DNA from: Alphaproteobacteria bacterium | GTDB taxonomy: Bacteria > Pseudomonadota > Alphaproteobacteria > DSM-16000 > Inquilinaceae | Assembly: GCA_028277405.1 (NCBI GenBank) | Contig: JANQGH010000100.1 | Location: 62,001 to 126,000, forward strand | Direction: 5' to 3' | DNA: 64,000 nt | Shown here: positions 1 to 7,693 of the stretch, one piece after another | Position numbering within the stretch: position 1 is the stretch's first letter | How the letters are laid out: each line of letters begins with the position of its first letter | Position numbers and translations under genes: made by a program | The notes under the pieces: model-generated | What the model was told of the DNA's origin: nothing | The model's input: the letters and a program-made list of their open reading frames with translations, nothing else | The model's database searches: none

Positions 1-627
1 GAACTGCGCGATCGCTACCAACTGATCGAGGGCGGCGCGCGGGCGCCGTTCACGCTCTACTACGTCACGCTGGCCTGCATGCTGGCCGTGTACGCCTTCC
101 TGGCCGTCTTGCTGCGATCCCTCTTCGGTCACGTGATCAAGGGCATTCGCGTGAACGAGCACCGCATGCGGGCGCTCGGCTATCCGGTTTATGGCTACAA
201 GCTGGCCAGCTTCGTCATCGCGGGTCTGCTGGGCGGGCTCGCCGGCTATCTGTGGGCGGTGCAAAGCCTGTTCGTGAACCCGGAGCTGGCCGGCTGGCAC
301 ATGTCCGCCGAGATCCTGCTGATGGTCATTCTGGGCGGCATGGGCACGATCTACGGGCCGATCCTTGGCGCGCTCGCTCTGGAGGCGCTGAGGGAACTGG
401 CCGAAATCGCCATCGAGTACGGCGTGACGGCCTCCAACGCGATCGGCCTGACGGAGATGGACCCCCATCGTGCCGCCACCGACTATTACCTGCTGGTCGA
501 GGGCGTGGTGATCATCGCCATCGTGATCGTCCTACCGCGCGGCCTGTCCGGCCTGATCGAGGATCTCGCCGCCTATCTGCGGTCCGGCCGCCGGTCAGCC
601 AAAGGCGAGGCGGAGCAGGCGACGTGA
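1..627 (+). CDS. livM: LivM-type ABC transporter permease, 5' end outside window
   Basis: Inner-membrane permease of a branched-chain amino acid (HAAT) type ABC importer. The frame is open from base 1, so the gene is cut by the window edge and only about 208 C-terminal residues are seen. Hydrophobic helices alternate with the conserved cytoplasmic segment containing RVNEHRMRALGYPVYGYK, and the LGGMGTIYGPILGA motif typical of LivM/LivH permeases lies near the end. Its TGA stop overlaps the GTG start of livG, so livM, livG and livF are translationally coupled. The adjoining catabolic genes suggest the substrate may be an organic or aromatic acid rather than leucine; that is inference. Confidence 0.93.
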   Translation, partial: ELRDRYQLIEGGARAPFTLYYVTLACMLAVYAFLAVLLRSLFGHVIKGIRVNEHRMRALGYPVYGYKLASFVIAGLLGGLAGYLWAVQSLFVNPELAGWHMSAEILLMVILGGMGTIYGPILGALALEALRELAEIAIEYGVTASNAIGLTEMDPHRAATDYYLLVEGVVIIAIVIVLPRGLSGLIEDLAAYLRSGRRSAKGEAEQAT

Positions 628-1382
628 GCGAAACGCTGCTCCGTACCGATACGCTGTCGAAAAGCTTCGGCGGCCTGCGCGCCGTCAGCGACGTGTCGCT
701 TGAGTTTCCGGTCGGGCTCTTGCACGCGGTGATCGGGCCGAATGGCGCGGGCAAGACCACGCTTATCAACATGCTGTCGGGCGACCTGAAACCGTCCAGC
801 GGCGCCATCTACCTGAACGGCGAGAACATCGCCGGCCTGCGCGCCGATCAGGTCTCGAAAAAGGGCGTCGGCCGGTCCTACCAGAAGACCAACATTCTCG
901 CGGAGATGACCGCGCTGGAGAATGTCCGCCTGGCCGCCCAGTCCCGCGTCGGCGGCGGGCTTGGGTTGATCACTGCCGTAAAGCGCCGGGGCGACCTAAT
1001 CGACCGCGCGCACGCCGCCTTGGAACGGGTCGGCTTGCGCGCCGCCGACGACCGGCCGGCCTCGGCGCTCAGCCATGGCGAGCAAAGGCAGCTAGAAATC
1101 GCCATGACATTGGCGACCGAGCCGAACGTCCTCTTGCTGGACGAGCCGCTTGCCGGCATGGGGCCGGAAGAGACGGAGCGCATGGTCGCGCTGCTGAGAA
1201 GCCTAGTCGCCGGCCACGCCGTCGTCCTGGTCGAGCATGACATGGACGTGGTGTTCTCCGTGGCTGACCGCCTGACCGTCATGGTCAACGGCGCGGTGTT
1301 GGAGAGCGGGTCGCCGCAGGCCATCCGCGCAAGCGCCGTCGTGCGCGAGGCCTATCTCGGCGAGGACGAGGACGATGCCTAG
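624..1382 (+). CDS. livG: LivG-type ABC transporter ATP-binding protein
   Basis: Cytoplasmic ATPase of the HAAT importer, 252 aa with a GTG start at 624 overlapping the livM stop by 4 bases; the open frame upstream is only a shadow of livM. Walker A is GPNGAGKTT near residue 40, the ABC signature is LSHGEQRQLEIAM, Walker B is LLLDEPLAGM and the H-loop is VEHDMDVV. The C-terminal segment REAYLGE is the usual LivG ending. It overlaps livF by 8 bases, consistent with one operon. Confidence 0.95.
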   Translation: MSETLLRTDTLSKSFGGLRAVSDVSLEFPVGLLHAVIGPNGAGKTTLINMLSGDLKPSSGAIYLNGENIAGLRADQVSKKGVGRSYQKTNILAEMTALENVRLAAQSRVGGGLGLITAVKRRGDLIDRAHAALERVGLRAADDRPASALSHGEQRQLEIAMTLATEPNVLLLDEPLAGMGPEETERMVALLRSLVAGHAVVLVEHDMDVVFSVADRLTVMVNGAVLESGSPQAIRASAVVREAYLGEDEDDA

Positions 1383-2127
1383 CGCCGCGCCCGCCTCCTC
1401 GCCGACGGCCGACTTCGGCCCCGCCCTGCTGGAGGCCGTCGGCATCCATACCTTCTACGGCGCCAGCCACATCCTCCACGGGGTCGATTTTCGCATCGGG
1501 CCGGGCGAGACGGTCGGCCTGATGGGCCGTAACGGCATGGGCAAGTCGACCCTGATCCGCTCCATGCTGGGCATCGTCCCGGTCCGCGAGGGCCGCATCC
1601 TCGCGGGCGGGCAGGACCTGACCGGCCGGCCGTCCTATCAGATCGTCCGTACCGGCATCGCCTACGTGCCCGAGGGGCGTGGCATCTTCGGCAATCTGTC
1701 GGTGCGCGAGAATTTGGTGATGTCCGCGCGGCCGGCACCCAACGGTTCCACAGATTGGACTTTGGACCGCGTGCTGGCCACCTTCCCGCGCCTGGCCGAG
1801 CGGCTGGGCCAAGCCGGCGACCAGCTGTCGGGTGGCGAACAGCAGATGCTGGCCATCGGCCGTGCGCTGATGACCAACCCGCTGCTGCTGGTCCTGGACG
1901 AGGCGACGGAGGGGCTGGCGCCGCTGATCCGCAAGGAAATCTGGCGCATCGTCCGGCTGGTACGCGACACCGGCATCGCCACCTTGATCGTCGACAAGAA
2001 TGTCGCGGCCGTTTCCGCGATCACCGACCGCAATGTCATCCTGGTCAAGGGGACGGTGGTTTTTGAGGGCGCCAGCGCGGAGCTGGACGCCCAGCCCGAC
2101 CTGAAGCACCGGTATCTGGGGGTCTGA
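1375..2127 (+). CDS. livF: LivF-type ABC transporter ATP-binding protein
   Basis: Second ATPase of the HAAT importer, 250 aa, ATG at 1375 inside the end of livG. Walker A GRNGMGKST, ABC signature LSGGEQQMLAIGRAL and Walker B LVLDEATEGLAP are visible. The Walker B is followed by Ala where most LivF proteins have Pro (DEP), and the switch region reads IVDKN rather than the common VEQN; both look like subfamily variation rather than damage. The following hydrolase starts only 4 bases after its stop. Confidence 0.94.
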   Translation: MPSAAPASSPTADFGPALLEAVGIHTFYGASHILHGVDFRIGPGETVGLMGRNGMGKSTLIRSMLGIVPVREGRILAGGQDLTGRPSYQIVRTGIAYVPEGRGIFGNLSVRENLVMSARPAPNGSTDWTLDRVLATFPRLAERLGQAGDQLSGGEQQMLAIGRALMTNPLLLVLDEATEGLAPLIRKEIWRIVRLVRDTGIATLIVDKNVAAVSAITDRNVILVKGTVVFEGASAELDAQPDLKHRYLGV

Positions 2128-2131
2128 CGCC

Positions 2132-2890
2132 GTGTCGTTCATGACCATACGCGGCCACCGGCTGGAGGTCGCGCACATCCCGGGCGACGCGGAGCGTCCG
2201 ACCCTGGTGTTCCTGCACGAAGGATTGGGCTCCGCCGCGTTGTGGAAGGACTTTCCGGCCAAGGTGGCGGCCGCAACGCGCTGCCCGACCCTGGTCTATT
2301 CGCGCTACGGCTATGGCCAATCGGACCCGCTCGTTGGGTCGCGCGCCGTGGACTACATGCATGACGAGGCGTTGGAGAGCCTGCCCGACCTGCTGGACAG
2401 GCTGGGCATCGACCGGCCCATCCTGATTGGGCATTCGGACGGCGCCTCGATCGCCTTGATCCACGCCGGTTCCGGCGTCCGGCCGGTGCGCGGCCTGATC
2501 CTTGAGGCGCCCCATGTGTTCGTGGAGGATTTGACGGTCGACAGCATCGCCAAGGCCAAGACGGTCTTTGAGAAGACCGATCTGGCGGCCAAGCTGGGCC
2601 GGTACCACGACAATGTCGACAACGTCTTTTGGGGCTGGAACGACATCTGGCTGCACCCGGATTTCCGGGCCTGGAACATCGAGGAGTATCTGCCGGCAAT
2701 CACCTGCCCGATCCTGGCGATCCAGGGCGCGGATGATGAGTACGGCACGCTGGCCCAGCTTGAAGCGATCGCCGCGAAGGCCAAAGGGCCGGTGAGCAAG
2801 CTTGTATTGCCCGACTGCCGCCACTCGCCCCATCGCGATCAGGAACAGGCCACGCTCGACGCGATGGCCGGGTTCATCAAGGAAGTTTGA
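2132..2890 (+). CDS. alpha/beta-fold hydrolase
   Basis: Predicted soluble hydrolase of 252 aa. The nucleophile elbow GHSDGAS places Ser at residue 102; an acid in the GADDEYG loop and His in CRHSPHRDQ complete the expected Ser-Asp-His triad. HEGLGS near residue 29 supplies the oxyanion-hole region. The GTG at 2132 is used here; an ATG at 2141 would remove three residues. It sits 4 bases behind livF and 3 before the next gene, so it belongs to the same operon. The substrate is unknown; an ester, lactone or ring-cleavage product would suit the context. Confidence 0.88.
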   Translation: MSFMTIRGHRLEVAHIPGDAERPTLVFLHEGLGSAALWKDFPAKVAAATRCPTLVYSRYGYGQSDPLVGSRAVDYMHDEALESLPDLLDRLGIDRPILIGHSDGASIALIHAGSGVRPVRGLILEAPHVFVEDLTVDSIAKAKTVFEKTDLAAKLGRYHDNVDNVFWGWNDIWLHPDFRAWNIEEYLPAITCPILAIQGADDEYGTLAQLEAIAAKAKGPVSKLVLPDCRHSPHRDQEQATLDAMAGFIKEV

Positions 2891-2893
2891 GCC

Positions 2894-3973
2894 ATGCCAG
2901 ACGATCGCAGCCCCCCGCCATTCCCAGCGCCCTTCCCGCTGCCGCCGCAAGGCCATCCGACCGAGGTGCTGGACGGCATCTTCTGGCTGCAAATGCCGCT
3001 GCCCTTCGCCCTAAACCATGTCAATCTCTGGGTTCTGGACGATGGCGACGGCTGGGTCATCATCGACACCGGCATGTCTACGGATGCGATCAAGCATCAT
3101 TGGGAGACGGCGCTGACGACCGCGCTCGCAGGCCGCCCGATCAACCGGATCATCGCGACCCACTTCCATCCGGACCATGCCGGCCTCACCGGCTATCTGT
3201 CGCAGCTTGTCGACGCCCCCGTCGCCATGGCGCCGGACGAATGGCGCCTCGCCACCCATATCAGCACCCGAAGCCCGGCGGAGTTCGTGGCCGGTCAGCA
3301 GGCGTTTTTCGCCCAACATGGCCTGGACCAAGAAACGCTCGATCGGCTGGCGTTGCGCGGCAACGTCTTCCGCGAACGTATCGAACCAATCGTCGAGACG
3401 TTCGAGTCTTTGGCCGAAGGCGATGTCTTGGCCATCGGCGGGCGGCAATGGCGGGTGGTGACCGGCCGTGGCCACTCGCCGGCCCATGCCTGCCTGTGGT
3501 GCGAGGTGGAAAACCTGCTGGTCGCCGGCGATCAGGTCCTGCCCAAGATCACGCCCAACATCTCCGTGCTTTGGGCCCAGCCGGACGCCGATCCGCTAAC
3601 CGATTTCCTGGACACGCTCAACACCTTCGCCTGGCTGCCGCCGGACACGCTGGCCCTGCCGGGACACCGGACGCCCTTCCGCGGCGTTCCAGAGCGCCTG
3701 GCGGAACTGGCGGGACATCACGAGCATCGGCTGAACGCGGCGCTTGCCGCCTGCGTCGACGCGCCAAGATCGGCGACTGAGCTGATCCCGACCCTGTTCG
3801 ATCGGGCCATGGACGATCACCAGATCGTCTTCGCGCTGGGCGAAGCCGTGGCGCATCTCACCTATCTTGCCCGGCGCGGCTATTTGCTTGCGTCGGACGA
3901 GGACGGCGTCAGGCGGTATGCGACAGAACGGCCAACCATCAGCCTGGCGGATGAGAGGAAACAGCCGTCGTGA
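2894..3973 (+). CDS. metallo-beta-lactamase-fold hydrolase
   Basis: 359 aa MBL-superfamily enzyme. The metal-binding signature THFHPDHAG gives His90, His92, Asp94 and His95; further ligands are expected in GRGHSPAH, AGDQVLP and LPGHRTPF. The C-terminal ~90 residues, rich in helices, fit the winged-helix tail seen in the lactamase/thioesterase-like (LACTB2-type) branch, which suggests a thioester or related ester substrate. No signal peptide is present, so it acts in the cytoplasm. It overlaps the next gene by 4 bases. Confidence 0.88.
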   Translation: MPDDRSPPPFPAPFPLPPQGHPTEVLDGIFWLQMPLPFALNHVNLWVLDDGDGWVIIDTGMSTDAIKHHWETALTTALAGRPINRIIATHFHPDHAGLTGYLSQLVDAPVAMAPDEWRLATHISTRSPAEFVAGQQAFFAQHGLDQETLDRLALRGNVFRERIEPIVETFESLAEGDVLAIGGRQWRVVTGRGHSPAHACLWCEVENLLVAGDQVLPKITPNISVLWAQPDADPLTDFLDTLNTFAWLPPDTLALPGHRTPFRGVPERLAELAGHHEHRLNAALAACVDAPRSATELIPTLFDRAMDDHQIVFALGEAVAHLTYLARRGYLLASDEDGVRRYATERPTISLADERKQPS

Positions 3974-4407
3974 CCAGTTTCGATCTCGATTTCCCGATCC
4001 GGTTCGAGCACTGCGATGTCGCCGGCATCGTGTTCTATCCGCGCTATTTCCTGATGTTCAATCAGATGGTCGAGGACTGGTTCGCCGGCCCGCTTGAAAC
4101 GCCATGGGCCGCGCTGCATTTCGAGGAGCGGCGCGGCACCCCGATGGTCGACATCAAGGTCCATTTTCAGAAGCCCAGCCGCATGGGCGATGTGCTCCGC
4201 CTGTCGATGACCGTCTTGAAGATCGGCCGCAGCGCCATCGACCTCGCCATCGTCGGCTCGTGCAACGGCGAAAACCGCCTGAAGGCAAAGCTGACCGTGG
4301 TCTATACCGATCTCGACAAGCTGAAATCCGTCCGCATCCCCGAACCGTTGGCCGCACGTATGGCCGATTTCATGGCCGAGACCGACATCCCGGCAAACGT
4401 GCCATGA
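3970..4407 (+). CDS. acyl-CoA thioesterase, 4-hydroxybenzoyl-CoA thioesterase type
   Basis: 145 aa hotdog-fold protein. The N-terminal motif RFEHCDVAGIVFYPRYF matches the active-site helix region of 4-hydroxybenzoyl-CoA thioesterases, with Asp16 as the catalytic acid. The GTG start at 3970 overlaps the stop of the MBL gene. Family knowledge predicts hydrolysis of an aryl- or acyl-CoA thioester to free CoA. Its place beside a crotonase and acyl-CoA ligase supports a role in releasing or overflow-hydrolysing CoA intermediates of the pathway fed by the transporter. Confidence 0.88.
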   Translation: MTSFDLDFPIRFEHCDVAGIVFYPRYFLMFNQMVEDWFAGPLETPWAALHFEERRGTPMVDIKVHFQKPSRMGDVLRLSMTVLKIGRSAIDLAIVGSCNGENRLKAKLTVVYTDLDKLKSVRIPEPLAARMADFMAETDIPANVP

Positions 4408-4434
4408 CCCGGGCCGCGTGATACGGTCCGGTCG

Positions 4435-5220
4435 ATGACGGACACGTTCAAGACGCTGACGGTCGACCAGCGGGGCACCATCGCGGTCGTCACGCTGAAC
4501 CGGCCGGCCAAGCGCAACGCCGTCAACGACAGGCTGATCGACGAACTCGACCAGGTTTTTTCAAAGCCGCCGTCCGAGTCAAAGGCGGTCGTGTTGGCGG
4601 GTGCCGGCGAGCATTTCTGCGCCGGCCTGGACTTGAGCGAGCACGCCGAACGCGACCCGTTCGAGGTCATGCGGCACAGCCAACGTTGGCATGGGACCTT
4701 TCACAAGATCCAGTTCGGCGGTCTGCCCGTCGTCGCCGCGCTGCACGGCGCGGTCATCGGCGGCGGGCTGGAACTGGCCTTGTCGACCCATGTGCGCGTG
4801 GCCGAACCGTCGACCTTCTATGGCTTACCCGAGGGGCGGCGGGGCATCTTCGTCGGCGGCGGCGGCAGCGTGCGCGTGGCCCGCACCATCGGTCAGGGCC
4901 GGATGGTGGAGATGATGCTGACCGGCCGCACCTATGATGCCGAGGACGGCCTGAGGCTCGGCCTCTCGCACTATGCGGTCGGGCCGGGCGAAGCCATGGA
5001 TCGCGCGCTGTCCCTGGCCGAGACCATCGTCGGCAACGCGCCCTTGTCCAACTACATGATCCTGAACGCCATCGCCCGCATCGACGAGATGGCGCCGTCG
5101 GAAGGGCTGTTCACCGAGAGCCTGGCGACCGCCTTGGCCCAGACCAGCCCGGAGGCGGTCGCCGGCATGCGCGCGTTCTTGGCAACCAAGAAGGGGAAAG
5201 CCGATGACGACGCCAAGTGA
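4435..5220 (+). CDS. enoyl-CoA hydratase/isomerase family protein (crotonase)
   Basis: 261 aa crotonase-fold enzyme acting on an acyl-CoA. The oxyanion-hole segments HFCAGLDLSEH and HGAVIGGGLELAL are intact, and both glutamates expected for hydratase chemistry are present (Glu113 in GGLELAL and Glu133 in GLPEGRRG). The glycine stretch FVGGGGSV around residue 140 is unusual. A gap of 27 bases separates it from the thioesterase, and it overlaps the following ASCH gene by 17 bases. The exact reaction (hydratase, isomerase or dehalogenase type) cannot be told from sequence alone. Confidence 0.9.
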   Translation: MTDTFKTLTVDQRGTIAVVTLNRPAKRNAVNDRLIDELDQVFSKPPSESKAVVLAGAGEHFCAGLDLSEHAERDPFEVMRHSQRWHGTFHKIQFGGLPVVAALHGAVIGGGLELALSTHVRVAEPSTFYGLPEGRRGIFVGGGGSVRVARTIGQGRMVEMMLTGRTYDAEDGLRLGLSHYAVGPGEAMDRALSLAETIVGNAPLSNYMILNAIARIDEMAPSEGLFTESLATALAQTSPEAVAGMRAFLATKKGKADDDAK

Positions 5221-5677
5221 CGCCGTCCAAGCCTTTTGGCAGACCTTCAAGCAGTCGACCGGCCACAATGGGGACAACTATGAGGCGCTGAGCTGTGGCG
5301 ACAGTCCAGCCATGCAAACCGAGCTGGCCGGCCTGATTGTCGAAGGCCGCAAGCGAGCAACCGCGGGCCTGTTGCGGGACTTCATCGAGGGCGGCGAAAA
5401 GATGCCAGCCGTCGGCGATTTGGTGGTCGTGTTGGACGGCGCTGGAACGCCGCGCTGCATCTGGCGCACGACCGAAGTGACCGTAAAGCCTCTGAACCAG
5501 GTCGATGACCAGTTCGCATGGGACGAGGGCGAGGGCGACCGCACCCGCGACTGGTGGCTGGAGGCCCATCGCAGCTATTTCAGCCGTGCGGCGGCGCGCG
5601 AGGGTTTCGTCTTCACCGACGACATGGAGACCGTCTTTGAGCGGTTCACGGTGATCTGGCCGCCCCAAGGTGGCTGA
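5204..5677 (+). CDS. ASCH domain-containing protein
   Basis: 157 aa protein matching the ASCH (PUA-like) fold family: an N-terminal helix with FWQTFKQSTGH, the LIVEGRKRATAGLLRDF segment containing the family's G-x-K-x-A/T motif, then a strand-rich part and the late RDWWLEAHRSYF motif. Members bind RNA or act as nucleoside/amide hydrolases; the role here is unknown. It starts inside the end of the crotonase gene, so it is co-transcribed. A repeat element begins only 5 bases after its stop codon. Confidence 0.82.
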   Translation: MTTPSDAVQAFWQTFKQSTGHNGDNYEALSCGDSPAMQTELAGLIVEGRKRATAGLLRDFIEGGEKMPAVGDLVVVLDGAGTPRCIWRTTEVTVKPLNQVDDQFAWDEGEGDRTRDWWLEAHRSYFSRAAAREGFVFTDDMETVFERFTVIWPPQGG

Positions 5678-5682
5678 CCCTT

Positions 5683-5987
5683 ATACCAACTTGCGATGAT
5701 AATGACCCATGTGATGGCGGCCAAATCGGTTCACGGATAGGCGCCCAAACAAGCTTCAATGGGCGCTGCGCGATGCGGTGCATCGGGCAAGCGGCGCCCT
5801 GGAGCTTTTCGGGCAGCCGTGGAGCGATTTGGCCCCACCGAAGGCCGCGTTGTCTTGTCCGCCGGCTGCCCAGGAAGCTCTCTTGGGGCGCGCCGCTTGT
5901 GGTATGTCCACACCACGGCGCGACACGCGCCTGACCAGCGAACAAGACAACGCTGTCACATGAGTCATTATCATCGCAAGTTGGTAT
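5683..5987 (+). mobile_element. MITE-like repeat element, family A, copy 1
   Basis: A 305-bp element bounded by 32-bp terminal inverted repeats (5683-5714 and 5956-5987) that differ at one base; both begin ATACCAACTTGC read inward. A second copy lies in opposite genomic orientation at 43316-43580. Long internal blocks are shared, including one near 5832-5860 and one near 5915-5950. No transposase is encoded, so it is either a non-autonomous transposon (MITE) or an extragenic palindromic repeat. No clear target duplication can be fixed; the flanks read TT on one side and TA on the other in both copies. Confidence 0.85.
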
Positions 5988-6055
5988 TAGAGCCCGGTTG
6001 CGCCGAAGGGGCGAACGCGCGACCCTGCCCAAAAGACGGAATAGGGAGGGTAGCC

Positions 6056-7693
6056 ATGCGCGGACTGATGATGGATCGGCCGCTGTTGATCTCAACGATC
6101 CTGGATCACGCGGCCAGCGTCTTCCATGACCGGGAGATCGTCACGCGAACGGTCGAGGGGCCGATCCACCGAGAAACTTACGCGGGCGTCGCCAACCGGT
6201 CGAAGCAGCTTGCCAACGCCCTGACCGATCTCGGCATCGGCCAGGGCGACCGGGTGGCGACGATCGCCTGGAACACAAATCGCCATGTCGAGCTCTACTA
6301 CGGTGTCTCCGGCATGGGCGCGGTGATCCACACGATCAACCCCCGCCTGCACCCGGCCCAGATGGCCTTCGTCATCAACCATGCCGAGGCCCGCATTCTG
6401 TGCGTCGACCTGACCTTCGCGCCCCTGGTCGCCAAGCTGATCGACCAGTTGCCCAAGGTGGAGCGCGTCATCTACCTGACCGACCGGGCCAACATGCCGG
6501 CTGATGCCCTCGACAACGGCCTTTGCTACGAGGATCTGCTGGCGGCGCAATCGACCGACTATCGGTGGCCGGAGTTCGACGAGAACACGGCCTCGGCCCT
6601 TTGCTACACCTCCGGCACGACCGGCGACCCCAAGGGCGTGCTCTACAGCCATCGGGCCACGGTGCTGCACGCGTTCGGTTTCTCCCTGCCCTCCGCCGTG
6701 CCGATGGCCGAAAGCGACGCCATGCTGCCGGTGGTGCCTCAGTTCCATGTGCTGGCCTGGGGCATTCCCTACGCGGCCGCCATGAACGGCACGAAGCTGG
6801 TGATGCCGGGGCCGGGCCTGGACGGCGCCAGCCTGACCCAGCTTATGCGCGACGAGGAGGTCACGATCACGGCGGGCGTGCCGACGATCTGGCACGGCCT
6901 CCTGGCCCACTGGCGACAGACCGGCGAGACCGTGCCGTCGCTGAAACGCGTCATCATCGGGGGGTCGGCCGCGCCACGCTCTATGATCGAGGCGTTTCAG
7001 GATGAGTTCGGCATCACCGTGCTGCACGCCTGGGGCATGACGGAGATGAGCCCGCTGGGCACCGTCAGCCTGCTGAAGGCCGGCATGGAATCGGCCGACG
7101 CGGACAAGCGCTTTGGCAAGCTGGCCAAACAGGGGCGGCCGGTCTATGGCGTGGAAATGAAGATTGTCGACGAGCACGACCGGCCCCTGCCCCATGACGG
7201 CACGGCGTTCGGCGCCCTGAAGGTGCGCGGCCCCTGGATCGCATCCGGCTATTACAGGCTCGACCACAGCGACAACCATGACACCGATGGCTGGTTCGAC
7301 ACCGGCGACGTCGCGACCATGGATGACGACGCCTACATGCAGATCACCGACCGCAAGAAGGATCTGATCAAGTCGGGCGGCGAGTGGATCAGCTCGATCG
7401 ACCTGGAAAACGCGGCCATGGGCCACCCGGCGATCGCCCAGGCGGCGGTCATCGGCATCCCCGATGAGAAATGGGACGAACGGCCGCTGCTGGCGGTGGT
7501 GAAGACCGCCGACGCGACGGTCGATGCCGACGCGGTGCGTACCTACTTAAGCGAAAAGGTCGCCAAATGGTGGCTGCCGGAACAGATCGTGTTCGTCGAG
7601 GCGCTGCCCATCGGTGCCACCGGCAAGGTGCTGAAAACCAAGCTGCGCGCCGCCTACGCCGATGGCTCCCTGAGCGGGGAGGGCGGCGCCTAA
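6056..7693 (+). CDS. medium/long-chain acyl-CoA ligase (AMP-binding)
   Basis: 545 aa adenylate-forming ligase that would activate a fatty or other carboxylic acid with ATP and CoA. The nucleotide loop YTSGTTGDPKG, the A5-type motif HAWGMTEMSP, and the A8/A10 region GWFDTGDVA and ITDRKKDLIKSGGEW, ending with GATGKVLKTKLR, are complete. ATG 6056 is chosen because AGGGAGGG lies just upstream; the same frame stays open further back through the repeat element but that stretch lacks family similarity. Its TAA stop overlaps the gyrB stop from the opposite strand. Confidence 0.93.
   Translation: MRGLMMDRPLLISTILDHAASVFHDREIVTRTVEGPIHRETYAGVANRSKQLANALTDLGIGQGDRVATIAWNTNRHVELYYGVSGMGAVIHTINPRLHPAQMAFVINHAEARILCVDLTFAPLVAKLIDQLPKVERVIYLTDRANMPADALDNGLCYEDLLAAQSTDYRWPEFDENTASALCYTSGTTGDPKGVLYSHRATVLHAFGFSLPSAVPMAESDAMLPVVPQFHVLAWGIPYAAAMNGTKLVMPGPGLDGASLTQLMRDEEVTITAGVPTIWHGLLAHWRQTGETVPSLKRVIIGGSAAPRSMIEAFQDEFGITVLHAWGMTEMSPLGTVSLLKAGMESADADKRFGKLAKQGRPVYGVEMKIVDEHDRPLPHDGTAFGALKVRGPWIASGYYRLDHSDNHDTDGWFDTGDVATMDDDAYMQITDRKKDLIKSGGEWISSIDLENAAMGHPAIAQAAVIGIPDEKWDERPLLAVVKTADATVDADAVRTYLSEKVAKWWLPEQIVFVEALPIGATGKVLKTKLRAAYADGSLSGEGGA

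Noticed and set aside
5759..6055. N-terminal extension of the acyl-CoA ligase frame through repeat element A
   Set aside because: The ligase family starts at about 6056-6074, and a strong ribosome binding site precedes ATG 6056. Kept only as a finding about frame continuity.
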